NCBI RefSeq assembly: GCF_003569045.1
Contig: NZ_BFCB01000004.1
Span: 238,281 to 302,280, forward strand
DNA from: Aggregatilinea lenta
Lineage (GTDB): Bacteria; Chloroflexota; Anaerolineae; Aggregatilineales; Aggregatilineaceae
Length of the DNA: 64,000 nt
Direction: 5' to 3'
Shown here: positions 42,521-52,502 of the stretch, in pieces
Layout: each line of letters opens with the position of its first letter
Numbering within the stretch: position 1 is the stretch's first letter
Position numbers and translations under genes: made by a program
Notes under the pieces: generated by a model
Told to the model about the DNA's origin: nothing
What the model saw: the letters and a program-made list of their open reading frames with translations, nothing else
Databases searched by the model: none

Positions 42521-43870
42521 ATGCCGGTAGTCGTTGATGTTATTGGTGGTGGATTGGCAGGAACCGAAGCGGCGTGGCAGTTGGCCGAACGTGGGATTGA
42601 CGTCCGCCTGTATGAGATGCGCCCGATCAAAATGACTCCGGCGCACCTGACGGACCAATTGGGTGAGCTGATTTGCAGCAATTCACTGGGTTCCAATCTG
42701 CCCGACCGTGCACCGGGCGTACTGAAAGCGGAACTGCGGCGGCTCGGGTCGCTCCTGATGCGGTGCGCGGATCAATCATCAGTTCCGGCGGGCGGTGCGC
42801 TGGCCGTCGACCGGGAACGCTTCGCGCAGTTGATCACCGGGTCCATCGAGGGCCATCCCCGCATTACGCTGGTGCGCGAAGAAGTCAAACGCATCCCGGC
42901 GGGACCGTGTATCATCGCAACCGGACCGCTTACGGCGGAAGCGCTGGCGGGGGAGATCGCGGGGATGGTCGGCGAGGAGTATCTCTACTTCTACGACGCC
43001 ATTGCGCCGATGGTTACTGCGGACTCGATCGATATGTCGATTGCGTTCCGGGCCAGCCGGTATGGGCGCGGTGAAGACGAGGCCGGCGACTATATCAACT
43101 GCCCGATGACGCACGAGGAGTACGATCGCTTTGTTCAGGCGCTGCTGGAAGCAGAGCTGATCGATCTGCGCGCGTTCGAGCGGGAAGATCCGCACTTTTT
43201 TGAGGGGTGTCTGCCTGTCGAGCAGATTGCGGCGCGTGGTGAGCGGTCGCTGGCGTTTGGCCCTATGCGCCCAGTTGGTTTGACGGATCCGCGTACCGGG
43301 CATCGCCCGTATGCGGTGGTGCAGCTCCGGCAGGATAATCTGGCGGGTACGCTGTACAATCTGGTGGGTTTCCAGACGAATTTGCGCTGGGGCGAGCAAA
43401 AACGTGTCTTCCGGCTGATTCCGGGTTTGGAAACGGCGGAGTTTTCGCGTTATGGGCAGATGCACCGCAATACGTTCCTCAACTCGCCGATACACCTGCG
43501 GCAGACGTTACAGGCGAAGAGCCGCGATGATTTGATCTTTGCGGGGCAGATTACTGGTGTAGAGGGCTATGTTGGCAATATCGGGACGGGCTTGCTGGCC
43601 GGAATCAATTTGGCGCACCGTGTGACGGATCGACCATTGTGGACACTGCCGCCAACGACGATGTTGGGCGCGCTGTGTTATTACGTGACGCACGCCGATT
43701 CGGGTGATTTTCAGCCGATGAAGGCGAATTTTGGCATTCTCCCGGAACTTGAGAATGCGCCGAAGGGAAAGCGTGACCGGCAGAAGGCATATGCCGCGCG
43801 TGCGGCGGCTGATCTGGAATCCTTCCTGGCCGCAGCGGAAATAACGTCACCTGTTGTGGGTGATCGGTAG
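42521..43870 (+). CDS. trmFO: folate-dependent tRNA (uracil-54-C5)-methyltransferase TrmFO
   Basis: FAD protein that makes ribothymidine at position 54 of tRNA using methylene-tetrahydrofolate. The 449-residue chain begins with the FAD Rossmann motif [20 protein letters not shown], then [12 protein letters not shown] and [10 protein letters not shown], and has the family's [20 protein letters not shown] and NFGILPEL blocks near the end. The ATG at 42521 is the only start that leaves the promoter upstream; the frame stays open for 31 more codons. hflX follows 14 bases later. Gram-positives and several deep phyla use this enzyme in place of TrmA. Confidence 0.95.
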   Translation: MPVVVDVIGGGLAGTEAAWQLAERGIDVRLYEMRPIKMTPAHLTDQLGELICSNSLGSNLPDRAPGVLKAELRRLGSLLMRCADQSSVPAGGALAVDRERFAQLITGSIEGHPRITLVREEVKRIPAGPCIIATGPLTAEALAGEIAGMVGEEYLYFYDAIAPMVTADSIDMSIAFRASRYGRGEDEAGDYINCPMTHEEYDRFVQALLEAELIDLRAFEREDPHFFEGCLPVEQIAARGERSLAFGPMRPVGLTDPRTGHRPYAVVQLRQDNLAGTLYNLVGFQTNLRWGEQKRVFRLIPGLETAEFSRYGQMHRNTFLNSPIHLRQTLQAKSRDDLIFAGQITGVEGYVGNIGTGLLAGINLAHRVTDRPLWTLPPTTMLGALCYYVTHADSGDFQPMKANFGILPELENAPKGKRDRQKAYAARAAADLESFLAAAEITSPVVGDR

Positions 43871-43884
43871 GGAGTTGAAATCGC

Positions 43885-45204
43885 TTGCCAGCTTATTTTG
43901 AAACGGATGATGGACGGAGTATCAGTGGCGCTGGACGCGCGCTTCTAGTCGGCGTCGAGATCCGCGAAGAACAGTCGTTGTTCTCCGTTGAAGATTCACT
44001 GGACGAACTGGCGCTACTGGCGCAGACCGCTGGCGTGGAGGTCGTTGGGCGTGTGATCCAGCGGTTGTCCCGCCCCGATCCAGCAACGTTTATCGGGTCG
44101 GGCAAGGTCGGGGAAGTCGTGACGTTACTGGGTGAAACCGGTGCGGCGATGGTGATCTTCGATGACGAGTTATCCCCGCGTCACCAACGTGAGTTGGAAA
44201 AGGCGTTCGGAGAGGATGTTCAGGTTCTCGATCGTTCGGCCCTGATTCTGGATATCTTCGCCCAGCACGCCCAGACGCGCGAGGGTGCCTTGCAGGTGGA
44301 ACTGGCGCAGTATGAGTACCGTCTGCCCCGCCTGACGCGCCAGTGGACGCATCTCGCCCGGCAGGCTGGTGGTGGTGCGGCACGTGGTGGTGCCGGCGGT
44401 GTCGGGCTGCGTGGTCCGGGTGAAACGCAGTTGGAAGTGGACCGCCGCGAAATCCGGCGGAAGATCTTGAAGCTCAAAGAGGAGCTTGAGCAGGTGCGCG
44501 CTCACCGGCAGCGGCATCGCAACCAGCGCAGTCGTGCCGGGATGCCAACTGTCGCGCTGGTGGGCTATACCAACGCGGGCAAATCTACGCTGCTAAACGC
44601 GCTGTCCGGTGCGGATGTCTACGTCGCTGACCAGTTGTTCGCAACGCTCGATCCGACGACGCGGCGAGTCAAACTGCCGAGTGGCCGCGTGGTGCTGTTG
44701 ACTGATACGGTTGGCTTTATTCAGAAACTGCCGGTGACGCTAGCGGCTGCGTTTCGCGCGACGCTCGAAGAGGTGGCTGAGGCGGATGTGATTTTGCACG
44801 TGGTGGATGCGAGTCATCCGCGCGCGCTCGATCATATCGACGTGGTTGAAGATACGTTGGCGGAGATTGATGCGACGCGGGTACCTGAGGTTTTGGTATT
44901 GAACAAGAGAGATCGCGTTACCGCGAACCTGGATCTGGATGTATCGGCGCTTGGCTATCGCGATGCGGTTTCTGTGTCGGCGCTCAAGAAAACCGGTTTG
45001 CAGGAGCTTCTGGCTGCGATTGGGGTTGTGCTGTCCGAGTCGATGGTAGAAATCGAGCAGTTTGTGTCCTATCGGGATGGCGATCTGATTTCGTCATTGT
45101 ACGACCACGGTGTTGTGCTCGGTGAGGAGCATATTGAGGGCGGAATCAAGATCAAAGCGCGTGTTCCGGTGTGGTTAGCGAGTCGTTTGGGGCAGCTTGA
45201 CTGA
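43885..45204 (+). CDS. hflX: ribosome-associated GTPase HflX
   Basis: GTPase of 439 residues that splits or rescues 70S ribosomes under stress. N-terminal HflX domain with GSGKVGEVVTLL and a coiled coil (about 180-220), with the GLRGPGETQLEVDRR motif before the G domain. G1 GYTNAGKSTLLN, G2 TTRRV, G3 TDTVGFI, G4 NKRD and G5 VSALKKTG are all present. It has a TTG start with GGGAG upstream. Co-directional with trmFO. Codon third positions contain more T than in most of the window. Confidence 0.95.
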   Translation: MPAYFETDDGRSISGAGRALLVGVEIREEQSLFSVEDSLDELALLAQTAGVEVVGRVIQRLSRPDPATFIGSGKVGEVVTLLGETGAAMVIFDDELSPRHQRELEKAFGEDVQVLDRSALILDIFAQHAQTREGALQVELAQYEYRLPRLTRQWTHLARQAGGGAARGGAGGVGLRGPGETQLEVDRREIRRKILKLKEELEQVRAHRQRHRNQRSRAGMPTVALVGYTNAGKSTLLNALSGADVYVADQLFATLDPTTRRVKLPSGRVVLLTDTVGFIQKLPVTLAAAFRATLEEVAEADVILHVVDASHPRALDHIDVVEDTLAEIDATRVPEVLVLNKRDRVTANLDLDVSALGYRDAVSVSALKKTGLQELLAAIGVVLSESMVEIEQFVSYRDGDLISSLYDHGVVLGEEHIEGGIKIKARVPVWLASRLGQLD

Positions 45205-45235
45205 GGACGAGGCTCGCTGTTGAGAGGATGTTTGG

Positions 45236-45625
45236 ATGGGGGGCGTGACGTGGTTGTTGGGGCGAATGTTAATCTGGCCGTTTCGGTTAGTGGGTAGGCT
45301 GGTTGTGTTGCTTGTTCGTCCTGTGGTTGTGCCAGTGCAGAGGCGTCTGGATCGCTCCCCTGCTCTGGGACGTCTGATTGGGCGTGCGTCGTCTTCGATG
45401 GCGACTCAGCGTGGCTTGCTGCTGATGATTGGCGTAGGTCTGTTGTTAGTGAGTTTGGTGCTGCATATTGGTGCGTTGGTGATTATGGTGTCGGTGGGTG
45501 GGTTTGGGACGGCGCTTTACTGGTTGTGTATTCCTTTTGTGATGTTCCATTTTGCGGTGTTTGTGGCATTTGTTGGGGTGATGTTGGCTGTGCCGTTGGG
45601 TCAGGGATATAGCGATCGGGTGTAG
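45236..45625 (+). CDS. small membrane protein of unknown function
   Basis: A 129-residue protein with an amphipathic basic N-terminal third (LGRMLIWPFRLVGRLVVLLV) and two or three hydrophobic segments (LLLMIGVGLLLVSLVLHIGA; FVMFHFAVFVAFVGVMLAVP). No catalytic motif is visible. The ATG follows GAGAGGA. It comes 31 bases after hflX and is likely on the same transcript. The DNA here is strikingly G+T rich on the coding strand, unlike most of the window. No family recognised. Confidence 0.65.
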   Translation: MGGVTWLLGRMLIWPFRLVGRLVVLLVRPVVVPVQRRLDRSPALGRLIGRASSSMATQRGLLLMIGVGLLLVSLVLHIGALVIMVSVGGFGTALYWLCIPFVMFHFAVFVAFVGVMLAVPLGQGYSDRV

Positions 45626-45703
45626 CGAACTGTCCGTTGGTTGGGGTGGTTTTTTGGGGTTTTGTTCTTTGTAATGACTATACGAAATCTTAGTTAAAAA
45701 CAA

Positions 45704-46252
45704 TCAATGTGACGGTAGCCACTCCATTTCGTCGCGATCGTCCAGAAAATTTGCGTAACGCGCCAGCACAAACAGCCAATCCGATAGACGATTCACGTAC
45801 TGTTGCGCCGCCGGATTGACGTCTTCTTGCGTGCTCAACTCTGTGAGCCAGCGCTCCGCACGACGGCATACCGTGCGCGCCAAATGCAGATACGCGCCAG
45901 ACGGTCCGCCACCTGGCAAAATGAAGTTCTTCAGCGCTGGCAACTCCGCCTGCCAACCGTCAATGTCCCGCTCTAGCTGCTCGACCATTTCCGATGAGAC
46001 GCGCACCAACCACTTCGGCTTCGCGTCGACTGGTGTCGCGAGATCGGCCCCCACGCTGAACAAATCGGCTTGAACGCGCTGCAGCGGCATGAGGATCTCC
46101 GCGCGCGTGGTGGAGGTCGCTGCAAGTCCCAATACGCTGTTAAGCTCATCGATTGTGCCATAGCTGTGCAGCCGGACGTGGTTTTTCCCCACGCGTCCGC
46201 CTGCAAACAGCCCTGTTTCGCCCTTGTCCCCGGTTCGTGTATAGATCTTCAA
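45704..46252 (-). CDS. cob(I)alamin adenosyltransferase, PduO/MMAB type
   Basis: Transfers the adenosyl group of ATP to reduced corrinoid to make coenzyme B12. The 182-residue, mainly helical chain starts with the ATP-binding block IYTRTGDKGETGLFAGGRV, then YGTIDELNSVLG, and shows FILPGGGPSGAYLHLARTVC and RRAERWLTEL, the residues of the trimer's active site. ATG start. It follows the sensor kinase by 9 bases on the same strand. No other B12 gene is present, so it probably supports B12-dependent enzymes elsewhere. Confidence 0.93.
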   Translation of the reverse strand: MKIYTRTGDKGETGLFAGGRVGKNHVRLHSYGTIDELNSVLGLAATSTTRAEILMPLQRVQADLFSVGADLATPVDAKPKWLVRVSSEMVEQLERDIDGWQAELPALKNFILPGGGPSGAYLHLARTVCRRAERWLTELSTQEDVNPAAQQYVNRLSDWLFVLARYANFLDDRDEMEWLPSH

Positions 46253-46261
46253 AATAGCTCC

Positions 46262-48502
46262 TTAGGCATCGATGCTTTCGGCTGCGGGTAGGCGTATAGT
46301 GACGATGGTCCCCACGCCAATCGCGCTTTTCAGGTCGATCCTGCCGTTGTGGCGCTCGACGACCGCCTTGACCAAACTCAGTCCCAGACCGGTACCGCCT
46401 GCATTGGTCAGGCCACGTTGCTGGCCGCGGAAGAAACGCTCGAAAACGCGGTCCAGTTCTTCGCCTACGATCCCAATGCCGGAGTCCTCGACGGCAATCT
46501 CGACCCAGGGGCTGTCGATGCGTGCGCGAATTGTGATGCTGCCGCCTTCCGGGGTGAATTTTATCGCATTTTCCACCAGATTGATGACGGCTTGTCCCAA
46601 TTGGTGCGCGTCACCGAGCACGTACGGCACCGGTGGTGAGACGGAAAGTTGTAAGCTCAGCCCCTTCGAGCGCGCCTGATCGGACATTTCGTCGATCGTG
46701 CGCTGCAGGATTGTTTCCAGCGCGCAAACTTCGAACGCGGGCGTGCCAGAGCGGACACGTTCCAGGTCGAGGATGCCGCTGATGATGCGATGCATTCGGT
46801 TGAGCTGGCTCCAGATTACCCCCATGTCGGCACGCATATCGTCCGTTAGCACGTCCTGCCCATCATCCGAGAGCAGCTCCATGTAGCTCATCGCCGCCTG
46901 AAGCGGATTCTTCAGATCGTGGCTGGTCATCTGGATCATCTGGCTCTTGAGGCGATCCAGTTCTTTCAACTCCGTGACGTCGTTCAGTACAGCCACCCAC
47001 CCTTCCCCACGGCGCCGCCCCAGCTCAGCGACGTGACACAGGTAAGTACGTCCCTGCGCCGTCACGTCATATGTAAAGGTGCGGTACCGCCAAAGGCTTT
47101 GCAGTGCGGCCCTGGGATCATACGGCAGCAGCTCATTGGGGATCAGATCGACGAGATATGTTCCCGCCGGGTCACTTGTCGTCGATTGATTGAACAGGCT
47201 CAATGCCGCCGGATTCACCAGCAGAACGCGAAATTTGCGGTCACAGGCCACTACCGGATTCTCGGTGCTGGTCAGGATCGTCTCCAACTGGTTCTTGGCG
47301 GCGACGAGATCGCGCGACAGCTTGCGTTCTGCTTCGAAGAGGCGGCTGTTGGTGATTGCCACGGCAGCCTGTGGGCCTAGCAGTTGCAGCAGCCGCATGT
47401 CTTCGCGATCGAAGAGGCGTCCCTGGCGGCCCGCAATCACCAGCAGCACGCCGACGACGTCGCCCGCGAACATAAGCGGCACACAGACCACGGCCTCGAA
47501 GGTTTCCCGTGCCAGCGGCAAATCGGTGTTGCCCTGCCAGTCCCGGCTGTAGTTGTCGAGCCGCCTACCCTGCTGCTCGGCGGCAACGGTCCCGGCAAGC
47601 CCGATGCCGACCGGGATCGTAATGCCCAGGTAGGCGGCGGGCAGCTCATGAACGGCGGCAACTTCCAGCATGCCGGCACGCTTGAGGAAAATCGCTGCGC
47701 CATCAGCATCCAGCAGTCCAGCTGCCTGGGCTGCAATGGTAGACAGTGTGTCTTCCAGCGTGAGGCGGCTTGTGACAGCCAACCCCACGTCCCGGACCGC
47801 CTCGACCTGCCGCGCGCGCCCCAGCAGCGGCGCCATGATTTGCTGGCGCACGACGGCGTAGCTGATCAGCAGCGTCGCAATCGAGCCGATTTCCTCCGGC
47901 GTACCGCGCGCTCGCAAGTGAGGACTTACCAGGCTGAAAAGCTGTGCGGCTGCAAACAGCAGAATTCCCAACCGCAGCGCGGTGGCCCGAATCTTGCGGC
48001 GGTTCTGCCAGATCAGAATGGTCGTGGCGAGTAGGAAGATCAGATAGATAACGATTGCAGCGGGATCGAGTTCATAGTTGAGCAAGCCGCTGGACGTGAT
48101 TTCGAACGTGCGGGGTGTTTCGGTGATGAGCAGCAGCGCGTGGTAGGTGCCAATGAGTATGAATCCGGCGATGGCGGTGAATTGGAACCAGCGTCCCCGA
48201 ATGCCGGTGATCACGGCGCTGAAGATGTAGAGTGTGATGCTGGCACCCATGAACCCGATATCCAGCAGGGCCAGTCCAAGCTGTATGGTACTCTCGCCCG
48301 CGTTGACATAGGCGGCAGCGCGTGCAAGCAGAGAACCGGAGGCCCAGATGAGGACCGAAAATAGGAAGAGTGCAAAGACCTGATTAGGTGCCGCGCTGGC
48401 ATCCTGCCACAGCGTAAGCACGAGCATGCTTAGGGCGAGAGCGAGCGTGAGGCCGTTAAACAGCAGGATGATTGAGTCTGCTGGCATGACTACGCGAAGC
48501 AC
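46262..48502 (-). CDS. membrane sensor histidine kinase (7TM-like, GAF, PAS)
   Basis: A 746-residue kinase. The first 220 residues contain about seven hydrophobic segments (IILLFNGLTLALALSMLVLT; VFALFLFSVLIWASGSLLA and more), a membrane sensor like that of the 7TM histidine kinases. A GAF domain covers about 235-390, a PAS domain about 400-510, then HisKA with His528 (MTSHDLKNPLQ) and HATPase_c (NLVENAIKFTPEGG, EDSGIGIV, GTGLGLSLV). GTG 48502 or ATG 48487 can start it. Nine bases after the response regulator gene, so they form a two-component pair. Confidence 0.92.
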   Translation of the reverse strand: MLRVVMPADSIILLFNGLTLALALSMLVLTLWQDASAAPNQVFALFLFSVLIWASGSLLARAAAYVNAGESTIQLGLALLDIGFMGASITLYIFSAVITGIRGRWFQFTAIAGFILIGTYHALLLITETPRTFEITSSGLLNYELDPAAIVIYLIFLLATTILIWQNRRKIRATALRLGILLFAAAQLFSLVSPHLRARGTPEEIGSIATLLISYAVVRQQIMAPLLGRARQVEAVRDVGLAVTSRLTLEDTLSTIAAQAAGLLDADGAAIFLKRAGMLEVAAVHELPAAYLGITIPVGIGLAGTVAAEQQGRRLDNYSRDWQGNTDLPLARETFEAVVCVPLMFAGDVVGVLLVIAGRQGRLFDREDMRLLQLLGPQAAVAITNSRLFEAERKLSRDLVAAKNQLETILTSTENPVVACDRKFRVLLVNPAALSLFNQSTTSDPAGTYLVDLIPNELLPYDPRAALQSLWRYRTFTYDVTAQGRTYLCHVAELGRRRGEGWVAVLNDVTELKELDRLKSQMIQMTSHDLKNPLQAAMSYMELLSDDGQDVLTDDMRADMGVIWSQLNRMHRIISGILDLERVRSGTPAFEVCALETILQRTIDEMSDQARSKGLSLQLSVSPPVPYVLGDAHQLGQAVINLVENAIKFTPEGGSITIRARIDSPWVEIAVEDSGIGIVGEELDRVFERFFRGQQRGLTNAGGTGLGLSLVKAVVERHNGRIDLKSAIGVGTIVTIRLPAAESIDA

Positions 48503-48511
48503 CCCACTGTG

Positions 48512-49210
48512 TCAGCGATTGTTCTGTTTTTCGAAGCGATATCCTACGCGATGTTCGGTGAGGATATAGAGCGGATTGGTCACGTCCGGCTCGATTTTTC
48601 GCCGCAACTGGCTGATATACACGCGTGGATAGTACACATCATCGACATATTCCGGCCCCCACACTTGTTCGAGCAGCTCGCGTTGGGATACGACCCGACC
48701 GGAGTGTTCCAGCAGCACGACCAGCAGCTTAAACTCCGTGGGCGTCAGGTGGATCTTCTGTCCGTTAACGTGCACGTGCCGCCGCTGCAAATCGATGTTC
48801 AGATAGCCGTCGTTGTAGCCCGATTCGGCTTCGGTCCCAATCAACTGCGATCGGCGCAAAATTGCCTGGACACGCGCCACAAATTCGTTGAGCCGAATTG
48901 GTTTAACCAAATATTCATCCGCGCCAGCGTTCAAGCCTTCAATAATGTCTTCTTCCGTCACGGCCTGTGCCGACAGCATCACGATCGGCGTCTCTGCCAC
49001 TTCGCGGATGCGCTGGCATACGGTCAGTCCGTCCATCTCCGGCATGACGATGTCGAGGATCACCAGTCCTGGCCGCTCGCTGTGGAACGCTCTCAAGCCT
49101 TCGAGACCATTCCCTGCCATCACCACCGTAAAGCCCTCACGCCGCAACTTACGTCCTAGAGCGTCACGAATGGCAACCTCATCATCCACAATCAGCACTT
49201 TCATGCCCAT
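48512..49210 (-). CDS. OmpR/PhoB-family response regulator
   Basis: DNA-binding response regulator of 232 residues. Receiver domain (1-120) with acidic pair IVDDEV, phospho-acceptor Asp53 (LVILDIVMPEMDG), a Thr/Ser switch (TPIVMLSAQ) and Lys in YLVKPIR. The C-terminal winged helix (about 130-230) has the standard LTPTEFKLLVVLLEHSGRVV recognition region. GGGGAGAG precedes the ATG. It is transcribed with the membrane kinase that follows and presumably receives phosphate from it. Confidence 0.95.
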   Translation of the reverse strand: MGMKVLIVDDEVAIRDALGRKLRREGFTVVMAGNGLEGLRAFHSERPGLVILDIVMPEMDGLTVCQRIREVAETPIVMLSAQAVTEEDIIEGLNAGADEYLVKPIRLNEFVARVQAILRRSQLIGTEAESGYNDGYLNIDLQRRHVHVNGQKIHLTPTEFKLLVVLLEHSGRVVSQRELLEQVWGPEYVDDVYYPRVYISQLRRKIEPDVTNPLYILTEHRVGYRFEKQNNR

Positions 49211-49352
49211 GTGTCTTCGCTCTCCCCTGCCCTGCTTTCACCACGTCCCCCTGCCCAACACGGTCAGGTGGCGCATAGCGGCAGGGCCGCTGCCCGTCCG
49301 GCATAAGCAGAACAATCGTCCCCCAGCAGGCCGGTGTCCGGTTTCACCATAC

Positions 49353-49380
49353 TCTATACACTGTTTTCCGGGACGCGCAA
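49353..49380 (-). promoter_or_regulatory. promoter for the two-component operon
   Basis: Minus-strand TTGCGC, 16-bp spacer, TATAGA, about 143 bases upstream of the response regulator ATG. Confidence 0.45.
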
Positions 49381-49413
49381 GTCACACGCACCGCTGCGCC
49401 ACTCAGACGGACA

Positions 49414-49447
49414 GCGAGCGGTCACGGGTTCGACCCGGACCGCTCGC
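49414..49447. terminator. hairpin downstream of aconitase
   Basis: GCGAGCGGTC pairs with GACCGCTCGC, one bulged A, and an inner CGGGT/ACCCG stem with a 3-base loop. There is no T run, so it may act as an mRNA 3' end stabiliser or factor-dependent stop. It lies 26 bases after the acnA stop. Confidence 0.5.
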
Positions 49448-49473
49448 AAAATCACAGTCAGCAGAGGGCGCGC

Positions 49474-52209
49474 TTAGGCATTCACTTCCTGGTGCAGGAA
49501 GTTGCGCAGAACGGTTTGCAGGATGCCGCCGTTACGGTAGTAGTTCACTTCCACAGGTGTGTCGAGGCGGCACAGAACGGCGAACGACTTCACCGTGCCG
49601 TCTTCGGTGGTCGCGCGGACCTGAAGTTCCTGAGCGGCCTTGAGATTGTCATCGAGGCCCAGGACGTCGTACGTCTCGTACCCGGTCAGGCCCAGGCTCT
49701 GCCAGCTCTCCCCGGACTTAAACTGGAGCGGCAGCACGCCCATGCCGATCAGATTGCTGCGGTGGATGCGCTCGTAGCTCTCGGCGAGCACGGCCCGCAC
49801 GCCGAGAAGGAAGGTACCCTTCGCGGCCCAGTCACGCGAACTGCCTGTGCCATATTCCTTGCCAGCCATCACCAACAGCGACGTATTCTTCGCCTGATAC
49901 AACTCCGACGCGTCGAAGATCGACATCTGCTGGCCGGTCGGCAGATACGTCGTGACGCCGCCTTCCGTGCCTGGTGCAAGCTGGTTGCGCAGCCGGATGT
50001 TGGCGAAGGTCCCGCGCACCATCACGCGGTCGTTGCCGCGCCGCGTGCCGTACGAGTTGAAGTCCTTCGGCTCGACGCCGTGCTCCATCAGGTACTTCGC
50101 CGCCGGGCTGTTCAGCGAGATCGATCCGGCGGGCGAGATGTGGTCGGTCGTCACGGAATCGCCCACGAGCACCAGCACGCGCGCGTCGTGAATCTCCTGC
50201 AGCGGCTCCGGCGCGGCGGGCAGGTCAATGAAGAAGGGCGGCTCCTGGATATAGGTCGAGTCGTCACTCCAGCCATAGACCTGGCTGTCCGTCACCGGGA
50301 TGGCGTTCCACGTCTCGTTGCCGTCGTAGACGTTGGCGTACTGCTTGGCGTACATATCCGGCTTGAGTGCAGCGGCAATCGTGTCCGCAATTTCCTTCTG
50401 TGTCGGCCAAATATCCCTCAGGTAGACCGGTTTGCCATGCGAATCGATCGCCAGTGGCTCGTTAATGAGATCGACATCGATACGGCCCGCGATAGCATAC
50501 GCCACCACCAGCGGTGGCGACGCAAGGTAGTTCGCGCGCACGTAGGGGTTGATGCGGCCTTCAAAGTTGCGGTTACCGCTCAATACGGCGGCGGCAACCA
50601 GTTGGTTCTCATCGATCACACCGGACACGGTTGCGGGCAGCGGTCCGCTGTTGCCGATGCAGGTCGTGCAGCCGTAGCCCACCACGTAGAAGCCGAGTTC
50701 CTCCAGGTACGGCAGCAGACCCGCTTCCTTCAGGTAGGCGGTCACCACCTTCGACCCCGGCGCGAGGCTGGTCTTGACGTAAGGCGCGCTGTGCAGGCCG
50801 CGCTCGGCGGCTTTCTTGGCCAGCAGCCCGGCAGCAACCATCACGGACGGATTCGACGTATTGGTGCAGCTCGTGATTGCGGCAATGACGACCATGCCGT
50901 GCGCCACTTCCGCCTTGCTGCCGTTGTCGCCCACCGGAATGGTGGCCTTGGCCTTGAGCGCGTCACCGGACAGGGCAAACCCTCGCTCCGACGTCGGAGC
51001 GACCAACGCTTTCTCAAACGCGGGCTTCACTTCGCGCAGCAGGATCTTATCCTGGGGGCGCTTCGGCCCGGCGATGCTCGGCTCGACCGTGTTCATATCC
51101 AGTTCGAGTGAATCGGTGAAGATCGGATCGGGCGTTTCGTCGGTGCGGAATAGCCCCTGCCGCTGCGTGTATTCCTCGACCAGGCGCACCAGTTCCGGCG
51201 GACGTCCCGTCTGGAGCAGATAGCGCAGCGTCTCGGCATCCACCGGGAAGAAGCCCATCGTCGCGCCGTATTCGGGGGCCATGTTGCCCAGCGTCGCCCG
51301 ATCGGCCAGACTGAGGTTACTCAAGCCGGCACCGTAAAACTCTACGAACTTACCTACCACGCCCCGCGCACGCAGAATCTGCGTGACCGTAAGCACGAGG
51401 TCGGTGGCGGTCGCGCCTTCGGGCAGGTGTCCGGTGAGCTTGAAGCCGATCACTTCGGGAATCAGCATGTAGATCGGCTGGTCGAGCATGACGGCCTCGG
51501 CCTCGATGCCGCCAACGCCCCACCCCACGACGCCCAAGCCGTTGATCATCGTCGTGTGCGAGTCGGTGCCAACCAGGCTGTCCGGCAGTGCGATGCGCTT
51601 TCCGTCGATCTCCTGCGACATCACACAGTGCGCCAGATATTCGAGGTTCACTTGATGGATGATGCCGGTCGCCGGGGGAACCACGCGGAAGTTCTTGAAC
51701 GCACCCTGCCCCCACCGCAGGAACTCGTATCGCTCGCGGTTGCGCTCGAACTCGATGTCGGCGTTGATCTGGAGCGCAGCCAGCGACCCGAAGCTGTCCA
51801 CCTGGACCGAGTGGTCGATCACCAGATCGACCGGGATTGACGGCTGGATGCGGGCCGGATCGCCACTCATGCGCTGCATCGCGGACCGCAGGGCAGCCAG
51901 GTCCACCAGCGACGGGACGCCCGTGAAGTCTTGCAGCACGACGCGCCCCGGCTTGAATGGCATCTCGCGCGCTTCGCCCAGGTTGGGCGACCACTGTGCC
52001 AGATTCTTGACGTCCTCGTCCGTCACTTCGAAGCCGTTGTTGTTGCGCACCACCGACTCAAGCAGCACTTTGATTGAGAACGGGAGCCGCGACACCGCGC
52101 CGATGCCCTGTTCTTCGAGCCGCTCAAGCCGGTAATAATGAATGGGTTCGCCGTCAAGTTCAAAGCTTGAAAGCGTGCCGAATGTGTCCCGGAAATCTCT
52201 GTTTGCCAT
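49474..52209 (-). CDS. acnA: aconitate hydratase (AcnA/IRP1 type)
   Basis: TCA-cycle enzyme converting citrate to isocitrate through a 4Fe-4S cluster. The 911-residue chain has the cluster cysteines in [12 protein letters not shown] and in [12 protein letters not shown], the [20 protein letters not shown] block, the [17 protein letters not shown] active-site loop of domain 4, and the [11 protein letters not shown] arginine motif. Length and layout match AcnA rather than AcnB. ATG with AGGAAGGAAC upstream. The two-component genes lie downstream, separated by a hairpin. In AcnA/IRP1 relatives the apo-protein can bind mRNA, which the sequence cannot show. Confidence 0.97.
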   Translation of the reverse strand: MANRDFRDTFGTLSSFELDGEPIHYYRLERLEEQGIGAVSRLPFSIKVLLESVVRNNNGFEVTDEDVKNLAQWSPNLGEAREMPFKPGRVVLQDFTGVPSLVDLAALRSAMQRMSGDPARIQPSIPVDLVIDHSVQVDSFGSLAALQINADIEFERNRERYEFLRWGQGAFKNFRVVPPATGIIHQVNLEYLAHCVMSQEIDGKRIALPDSLVGTDSHTTMINGLGVVGWGVGGIEAEAVMLDQPIYMLIPEVIGFKLTGHLPEGATATDLVLTVTQILRARGVVGKFVEFYGAGLSNLSLADRATLGNMAPEYGATMGFFPVDAETLRYLLQTGRPPELVRLVEEYTQRQGLFRTDETPDPIFTDSLELDMNTVEPSIAGPKRPQDKILLREVKPAFEKALVAPTSERGFALSGDALKAKATIPVGDNGSKAEVAHGMVVIAAITSCTNTSNPSVMVAAGLLAKKAAERGLHSAPYVKTSLAPGSKVVTAYLKEAGLLPYLEELGFYVVGYGCTTCIGNSGPLPATVSGVIDENQLVAAAVLSGNRNFEGRINPYVRANYLASPPLVVAYAIAGRIDVDLINEPLAIDSHGKPVYLRDIWPTQKEIADTIAAALKPDMYAKQYANVYDGNETWNAIPVTDSQVYGWSDDSTYIQEPPFFIDLPAAPEPLQEIHDARVLVLVGDSVTTDHISPAGSISLNSPAAKYLMEHGVEPKDFNSYGTRRGNDRVMVRGTFANIRLRNQLAPGTEGGVTTYLPTGQQMSIFDASELYQAKNTSLLVMAGKEYGTGSSRDWAAKGTFLLGVRAVLAESYERIHRSNLIGMGVLPLQFKSGESWQSLGLTGYETYDVLGLDDNLKAAQELQVRATTEDGTVKSFAVLCRLDTPVEVNYYRNGGILQTVLRNFLHQEVNA

Positions 52210-52321
52210 CGTGTTCCTTCCTGGGGACTAGCCGTGTGCTGTCACAGCGCTCGCATACGCCGCAGCGTAGGGAGCTTAGGGAGTTGCTCTTCTGCTTAAT
52301 TTAGGCAGATTTCTTCTTCAT

Positions 52322-52327
52322 ATTATA
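52322..52327 (-). promoter_or_regulatory. possible acnA -10 box
   Basis: Minus-strand TATAAT about 113 bases before the acnA start; the -35 region is a poor match. Confidence 0.35.
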
Positions 52328-52421
52328 CCCAAATCGATCTCTTTTCCCGAAACTGCGCCTCACTGCTTGAACGATCAAGCATGTCGCTTGTACGGTTGAT
52401 CCAATCAGCCTAGAGCCAGCC

Positions 52422-52449
52422 TTGCGACACACTCGCTCTTTGCTATAAT
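52422..52449 (+). promoter_or_regulatory. promoter for the winged-helix-like pair
   Basis: TTGCGA, 16-bp spacer, TATAAT with a TG one base before it (TGCTATAAT), 54 bases ahead of the TTG start. Confidence 0.65.
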
Positions 52450-52502
52450 CTACCTCGCACATCACCGCCAGATTCACTAGCAGACAGCAGCAGGGAAACA
52501 CA

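Noticed and set aside
49492-51111. A 539-codon open frame on the plus strand inside aconitase
   Set aside because: Exact antisense of acnA in GC-rich DNA; the translated sequence is Arg/His/Val-rich with no motif or ribosome site. Aconitase motifs on the other strand are complete.
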